A DNA stretch of 64,000 nt, from positions 4,712,001 to 4,776,000 of the forward strand of contig NZ_CP022823.1 of the NCBI RefSeq assembly GCF_002269255.1. The letters run 5' to 3'. The notes below the pieces were generated by a model. It searched no databases, had not been told where the DNA came from, and worked only from the letters and a program-made list of their open reading frames with translations. Source of the DNA: Klebsiella quasivariicola (GTDB lineage: Bacteria > Pseudomonadota > Gammaproteobacteria > Enterobacterales > Enterobacteriaceae). Shown in pieces: positions 59,676 through 64,000 of the stretch (positions are counted from its first letter, which is position 1; each line of letters begins with the position of its first letter). The translations under genes and the position numbers were made by a program.

Positions 59676-61967
59676 GTGTCAGAGTTGTTATCCATCGCCT
59701 TATTTTTAGCATCGGTGGTGCTTTATGCCTGGAAAGCGGGACGTAACACCTGGTGGTTTGCCGCCACGCTCACGGTGTTAGGCCTGTTCGTGGTGCTGAA
59801 TATCACCCTCTACGCCAGCGACTACTTTACCGGCGACGGCATCAACGACGCGGTACTCTACACCCTGACCAACAGCCTGACCGGCGCCGGGATCGGTAAA
59901 TACATTCTGCCGGGTGTCGGCGTGGCCGTTGCGTTGGTTGCCGTTTTTGGCGCCCTCGGCTGGATCCTGCGCCGCCGCCGCCATCTTCCTCATCACGTTG
60001 GTTACAGCCTGGCGGCTCTGCTGCTGGCGCTGGCTTCCGTCGATGCCAGCCCGGCGTTCCATCAGATCAGCGAGCTGGTGAAATCTCAGTCGCGTGAGGG
60101 CGACCCGGACTTTGCCGCCTATTATAAAGAGCCGTCAAAGCGTATCGACAATCCGCAGCTGAATCTGGTGTATATCTACGGCGAAAGCCTGGAGCGCACC
60201 TATTTTGATAACGATGCCTTCCCTAACCTCACCCCTGAACTGGGTAAAATAAAAGATCAGGGGCTCGATTTCAGCAATACCATGCAGCTGCCGGGGACCG
60301 ATTACACCATCGCCGGCATGGTCGCCTCGCAGTGCGGTATTCCGCTCTTCGCGCCGTTTGAAGGCAACGCCTCGGCCTCGGTTTCCAGCTTCTTTCCGCA
60401 GAATATCTGCCTGGGCGATATTCTGAAGAACTCCGGCTACGAAAACTATTTTGTGCAAGGGGCCAACCTGCGCTTTGCTGGCAAAGACGTGTTTCTTAAA
60501 TCCCACGGATTCGATCATCTGTACGGGGCGGAAGAGCTAAAAACCACGGTGGCGGATCCGACCTACCGCAACGACTGGGGTTTCTATGACGACACCGTGC
60601 TCGACGAGACGTGGAAAAAATTCGAAGAGCTGTCGCGCTCCGGGAAACGCTTCTCGCTGTTCGCCCTGACGGTGGATACCCACCACCCCGATGGCTTTAT
60701 CTCGCGCACCTGCGAGCGTAAACGCTATGACGTGGACGGTAAGAAAAACCTCTCTTTCAGCGCCGTTAGCTGTAGCCAGGAACATATCGCCGCGCTGATC
60801 GAGAAGATTAAAGCCTCACCCTATTTTAAAAACACGGTCATCGTGGTTTCTTCCGATCACCTGGCCATGAAGAACAGCGCCTGGGATTACCTCAACAAGC
60901 ACGATCGCAGCAATCTGTTTTTTGTCCTGCGCGGCGATCAACCGCAGCAGGAGACCCTGGCGGTGAAACGCAACACCATGGATAACGGTGCGACAGTGCT
61001 GGATATTCTCGGTGGCGATAACTTTATTGGTCTCGGGCGCAGCAGCCTCTCCGGCCAGTCGCTCTCCGGTATTTTCATGAACATGAAAGAGAAAATCCTC
61101 GCCTGGAAACCGGACGTGATCCGCCTGTGGAATTTCCCGAAAGAGATGAAAACTTTCACTGTCGACTCGCAGAAGAACATGATTGCCTTTTCCGGCAGCC
61201 ATTTCCGTCTGCCACTGCTGCTGCGGGTGTCGGATCAGCGCGTGGAGCCGCTGCCGGAAAGCGAATACTCCGCGCCGCTGCGCTTCCAGCTGGCCGATTT
61301 CGCGCCGCGGGATAACTTCGTGTGGGTCGATCGCTGCTATAAAATGGGGCAACTGTGGGCGCCTGAGCTGGCGCTCTCCACCGACTGGTGCGTCTCGCAA
61401 GGGCAGCTGGGTGGTGAACAGAAGGTCCAGCACGTCGATAAGCCACAGTGGCAAGGAAAAACTGCCTTCAGAGACACCCTTATCGATATGGAGCGCTATA
61501 AAGGCAATGTCGATACACTGAAGATCGTCGACAACGATATTCGCTACAAGGCCGACAGCTTCGTGTTTAACGTCGCTGGCGCCCCGGAAGAGGTTAAACA
61601 GTTCAGCGGCATTTCGCGCCCCGAGTCCTGGGGTCGGTGGTCCAATGCCCAGTTGGGTAGCGACGTAAAGATTGAATACAAAGAACCGCTGCCGGAGAAA
61701 TTTGATCTGGTGATCACCGCCAAAGCCTATGGCCCCAATGCCAACAAGCCGATCCCGGTACGGGTTGGTCAAAGCGAGCAAGTGCTTACGCTGGCCAATG
61801 ATGTCACCACCACGACGCTGCATTTCGACAACCCGACGCGCAGCAATACGCTGACGATCACGCCGCCGGATCCGCAGTCCACCAACGAGGGCAATATCCT
61901 CGGTCACTCCCCGCGTCAGCTGGGGATCGGCATGGTGGAGATCAAAGTGGTGAAAAGCGAAGGCTAA
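59676..61967 (+). CDS. opgB: Phosphoglycerol transferase I (OpgB/MdoB)
   Basis: Adds phosphoglycerol from phosphatidylglycerol to periplasmic glucans. The 763 residues equal E. coli OpgB. Four N-terminal helices (about 1-130) anchor an alkaline-phosphatase/sulfatase-like periplasmic domain with YGESLERTYFDN, the Thr region LPGTDYTIAGMV, DTHHPDGF and VVSSDHLAM. The C-terminal 200 residues form an extra beta domain. It starts with GTG at 59676 behind TGAGGATGAG. The 257-bp gap before it must hold its promoter. Confidence 0.97.
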   Translation: MSELLSIALFLASVVLYAWKAGRNTWWFAATLTVLGLFVVLNITLYASDYFTGDGINDAVLYTLTNSLTGAGIGKYILPGVGVAVALVAVFGALGWILRRRRHLPHHVGYSLAALLLALASVDASPAFHQISELVKSQSREGDPDFAAYYKEPSKRIDNPQLNLVYIYGESLERTYFDNDAFPNLTPELGKIKDQGLDFSNTMQLPGTDYTIAGMVASQCGIPLFAPFEGNASASVSSFFPQNICLGDILKNSGYENYFVQGANLRFAGKDVFLKSHGFDHLYGAEELKTTVADPTYRNDWGFYDDTVLDETWKKFEELSRSGKRFSLFALTVDTHHPDGFISRTCERKRYDVDGKKNLSFSAVSCSQEHIAALIEKIKASPYFKNTVIVVSSDHLAMKNSAWDYLNKHDRSNLFFVLRGDQPQQETLAVKRNTMDNGATVLDILGGDNFIGLGRSSLSGQSLSGIFMNMKEKILAWKPDVIRLWNFPKEMKTFTVDSQKNMIAFSGSHFRLPLLLRVSDQRVEPLPESEYSAPLRFQLADFAPRDNFVWVDRCYKMGQLWAPELALSTDWCVSQGQLGGEQKVQHVDKPQWQGKTAFRDTLIDMERYKGNVDTLKIVDNDIRYKADSFVFNVAGAPEEVKQFSGISRPESWGRWSNAQLGSDVKIEYKEPLPEKFDLVITAKAYGPNANKPIPVRVGQSEQVLTLANDVTTTTLHFDNPTRSNTLTITPPDPQSTNEGNILGHSPRQLGIGMVEIKVVKSEG

Positions 61968-61975
61968 AACAATTC

Positions 61976-62001
61976 TGCCCGGCGGATTTTCGCGCCGGGC
62001 A
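61976..62001. terminator. Hairpin after opgB
   Basis: TGCCCGGCG and CGCCGGGCA pair perfectly over 9 bp with an 8-base loop, 9 bp past the opgB stop. There is no U tract; it resembles a REP-type end more than a classic terminator. Confidence 0.55.
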
Positions 62002-62021
62002 AGGCTTGCCGTGGCAGGACG

Positions 62022-62723
62022 TTAACCATACAGCGGCTTTAGTTCATCAGCCGAAAGCCCGGTGATCTTCTGTACCATCTCTTTGTCGAGGCCATTCTGT
62101 AACATACTGTCGGCAATGCGCAGCGCCTCGCGCCGGCTGCCTTCCTGCAAGCCCTCCAGGTGCCCTTCTTCCCGGCCTTCTTCCCGGCCTTCTTGCCGAC
62201 CTTCCTGCTTAAGCTTTTGCGCGATAGACATCAATGTCTCCTCATACTGTGGCAGACGACGGGCCAGCCGGCGGAGAAACACGCCCGGTTCGGCCGTATT
62301 ACCGTACTGCAGCATATAGTGAAACAGCATTCTCAACTGCCGGCGGTTAGTGTATCCCAGCATCACAACCGCCGCCAACGACTCCGTTATGCCACTGAGA
62401 TCGCGCTGGCGAATATGCTTTTGCATCAGTTCCAGCAGGGCGACCCGCCGATGCTGCACGATTTCATCGTCCGGCATCACCGTAACGTCGATTAACGGAA
62501 ACTGACAGCCATACAGCCTCTTCGCCATTTGCGGGTCGGCAAATTCATCCAGCCAGTTCAGAGAGAAAGGATAGGGACTGGTCACACCGTGATAAAAAAG
62601 CATCGGCACCACCAGCGGCAGCGTTTTGTGCCCGGCATCAAGGTGGCGCTGTATCGCGGCAATCGCATAACGCATCAGGCGAAAGGCCATATGGCTATCC
62701 GGCGAGCTCTGATGCTCTACCAC
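62022..62723 (-). pseudogene. 5'-truncated Rpn-family recombination-promoting nuclease
   Basis: The 233-residue frame begins, from a GTG without a ribosome site, at VEHQSSPDSHMAFRLMRYAIAA, which in full-length RpnA-type proteins (about 290 residues) lies near position 80. The missing part contains most of the PD-(D/E)XK nuclease core, so this copy should not cut DNA. An in-frame TAA lies three codons upstream, and the sequence beyond it does not resemble the missing domain. The C-terminus has EGR-type repeats and then the usual ending IADSMLQNGLDKEMV and ITGLSADEL. Confidence 0.8.
62164..62199. repeat. Tandem 12-bp repeats in the rpn remnant
   Basis: CCTTCTTCCCGG occurs twice, followed by CCTTCTTGCCGA and a decayed fourth unit. 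On the coding strand they give the charged repeat REEG/RQEG. Confidence 0.85.
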
Positions 62724-62740
62724 CGGTTTTTATCCGGTGG
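62720..62740 (+). repeat. Perfect hairpin at the rpn breakpoint
   Basis: CCACCGG and CCGGTGG flank TTTTTAT; on the + strand GTTTT follows. It marks the exact 5' limit of rpn-like sequence. Confidence 0.7.
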
Positions 62741-62782
62741 GTTTTGACGATCATTTTCTGGAAAGCGCCTCGGAGAATAGCG

Positions 62783-62807
62783 TGGCGGCCATCCCGACTG
62801 GCCGCCA
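62783..62807. terminator. Hairpin after uxaB
   Basis: TGGCGGCC and GGCCGCCA pair over 8 bp around a 9-base loop, 13 bp past the uxaB stop. No U tract follows. Confidence 0.5.
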
Positions 62808-62819
62808 TCAACAGCCCCG

Positions 62820-64000
62820 TTACAGCCGCGCCAGGGCCTCCCGCATCCCCGCACTCAAAATCATTTCCAGATAGCGCGTGACCTGGTCGGCGAGGCCGGG
62901 AATGGCCGTCAGATCCTCACCCCAGTGCGCGGCGTCCTGCAGGACGTCCGCGACCAGTTCATGCAGTGGGCTGCCGTTCGCCACCTGAGCCCATCCTTCG
63001 GCAAAGCGGGTTAACCAAGCGTCATCATCCTGTAGCGGATACGCCTGTCCGTCACGCTGGCCGCGATAGAAGGCGATAAGCGCTGCCAGGGCAAACGTTA
63101 GCCGCGGCGGGATCGCGCCGTGCTGGCGGATAGTCGTCAGCAGCTGCGGCAGGATGCGGGTGCGGAACTTGGTCATGCCATTCAGGGCGATGGAGAGCAA
63201 TTGATGGCGAATATAGGGATTTAGAAAGCGCCCGGTGACAGCGTCAGCAAATTGACGTAGCTCCCCGGCCGGTAAATCGAGTGCCGGGATAATCTCTTCA
63301 TCAATCGTCTGCTGGACATAATGGCGAATGGCTTCGTCCTGCATCGCTTCGCCAACCGTATCCACCCCACACAGCCATGCTACCGGCACCAGCGCGGTAT
63401 GCGCACCGTTAAGAATAGCGACTTTGCGCGCTTTATAGGGCCGGATATCCTCTACGATACGGATATTGCACGGGTAGCGATCCAGCCGCAGCGTTTCCGC
63501 CAACGCCTGCGGCCCCTGGATAACGAACAGCCAGAAGTATTCGGCAGTATCCAGGAAAGCATCATGGTAGCCCAGCTCCGCCTCCAGCTTTTCGGCCTCT
63601 TCACGGGGATAACCGGTCACAATGCGGTCAACCAGCGTAGAACAAAAGGTATTGGCCGTTTCCACCCAGTCGCTGAATGCCGCAGGCAATTGCCATTCTT
63701 TTGCATAGCGCAGCACCAACGCCTTCAGTGCCTCACCGTTATAGTCAATCAGTTCGCAAGGGATTATCGTCCAGCCCTTATCCGCTGCGCCGTTGAAATG
63801 GCGGAACCGCTCAAGCAGTAGTTGGGCCAGCTTCGCCGGGAAGCTGACCGGCGGCATATCGTCAGGCCGGTCCCCGGCATGATAGCTGATGCCCGCTTCG
63901 GTGGTGTTTGAAAACACGAATGCAATGTTCGGGTCGCGGGCCAGCGCGAGGTAACCTGTAAAATCCTGCCAGGGATTGATCTCATTATTTACGGAGCGGA
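62820..64000 (-). CDS. uxaB: Tagaturonate reductase (altronate oxidoreductase) UxaB, N-terminus outside window
   Basis: NAD-dependent polyol dehydrogenase of the mannitol dehydrogenase family; reduces tagaturonate to altronate in galacturonate breakdown. The frame is open from the stop at 62820 to the window edge, about 392 residues against 483 in E. coli, so some 90 N-terminal residues with the main NAD-binding loop lie outside. Family blocks visible are FVFSNTTEAGISYH, CELIDYNG, ANTFCSTLVDRIVTGYP, KVAILNGAHTALVPVA and LLSIALNGMTKFRTRILPQL. It could be confused with UxuB, but these blocks fit UxaB better. Other uxa genes are not in the window. Confidence 0.9.
   Translation of the reverse strand, partial: RSVNNEINPWQDFTGYLALARDPNIAFVFSNTTEAGISYHAGDRPDDMPPVSFPAKLAQLLLERFRHFNGAADKGWTIIPCELIDYNGEALKALVLRYAKEWQLPAAFSDWVETANTFCSTLVDRIVTGYPREEAEKLEAELGYHDAFLDTAEYFWLFVIQGPQALAETLRLDRYPCNIRIVEDIRPYKARKVAILNGAHTALVPVAWLCGVDTVGEAMQDEAIRHYVQQTIDEEIIPALDLPAGELRQFADAVTGRFLNPYIRHQLLSIALNGMTKFRTRILPQLLTTIRQHGAIPPRLTFALAALIAFYRGQRDGQAYPLQDDDAWLTRFAEGWAQVANGSPLHELVADVLQDAAHWGEDLTAIPGLADQVTRYLEMILSAGMREALARL

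Noticed and set aside
62741..62819. Search for the missing rpn N-terminus upstream of the remnant
   Set aside because: All reverse frames of this stretch contain stops or sequence unlike the Rpn nuclease core; only hairpins are present.
1..64000. CRISPR arrays, prophage, insertion sequences, rRNA or toxin-antitoxin pairs
   Set aside because: I saw no direct-repeat/spacer array, no transposase apart from the Rpn remnant, and no phage or rRNA signature in the window.

Overview
The window reads as chromosomal core DNA of an enterobacterium close to Klebsiella (K. pneumoniae complex or a near relative). This rests on gene order and protein similarity recalled from Escherichia coli, on a GC-rich base composition, and on genes absent from the E. 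coli K-12 locus (pobA/pobR, an MHS-family transporter, an orphan PTS EIIC, a diguanylate cyclase, a NupX-like transporter beside deo). The species is inferred and was not tested by any search. Relative to the usual E. coli map the window runs backwards through the origin-of-map region: dnaK at the left, the thr operon near 10-15 kb, arcA/cre/rob/trpR/slt in the middle, then serB/radA/nadR, deo, prfC, rsmC, leuQPV-type tRNAs, fhuF, dnaTC and opgB.

Region by region. 1-9.5 kb: dnaK (3' end outside the window) with a sigma-32 promoter, yaaI, yaaW, satP, an added MHS transporter, mog, talB, yaaJ, yaaA. 9.5-15.1 kb: a BamE-like lipoprotein gene, then thrLABC with attenuator and promoter. 15.2-24.1 kb: yjtD, yjjY, arcA, creABCD with a perfect cre tag, rob, gpmB, yjjX, trpR with its trp operator. 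24.1-33.4 kb: slt, ettA, nadR, radA, serB, smp, lplA. 33.4-39.5 kb: the deoCABD nucleoside-catabolism operon, whose control region keeps two CRP sites 53 bp apart and two DeoR palindromes, followed upstream by a NupX-like nucleoside transporter. 39.6-47.1 kb: yjjV, yjjU, ytjA, osmY, prfC, yjjG, rimI, holD, rsmC. 47.2-47.6 kb: three identical tRNA-Leu(CAG) genes with identical spacers. 47.6-52.3 kb: yjjZ with a strong Fur box, a membrane diguanylate cyclase, fhuF, an orphan cellobiose-type EIIC, and a YbaK-like deacylase. 52.2-56 kb: yjjQ-bglJ regulators and a pobA-pobR 4-hydroxybenzoate module. 56.2-64 kb: yjjP/yjjB, dnaT, dnaC, yjjA, opgB, a 5'-truncated rpn nuclease gene, and uxaB (5' end outside the window).

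Working together: the thr block makes threonine under leader-peptide attenuation. deo plus the NupX-like transporter import and break down nucleosides. creABC senses carbon state and drives creD. dnaT/dnaC/holD serve replication. ettA, prfC, rimI, rsmC and the Leu tRNAs serve translation. The accessory inserts add aromatic-acid oxidation, sugar uptake and c-di-GMP signalling.

I did not find an obviously new multi-gene system. The best leads are regulatory or local: a 10-bp inverted repeat before yjjQ, tandem CCGG-centred operators before an orphan EIIC, a diguanylate cyclase between two Fur-linked genes, an antisense small protein gene inside the arcA leader, and a decayed rpn gene whose break coincides with a perfect hairpin.
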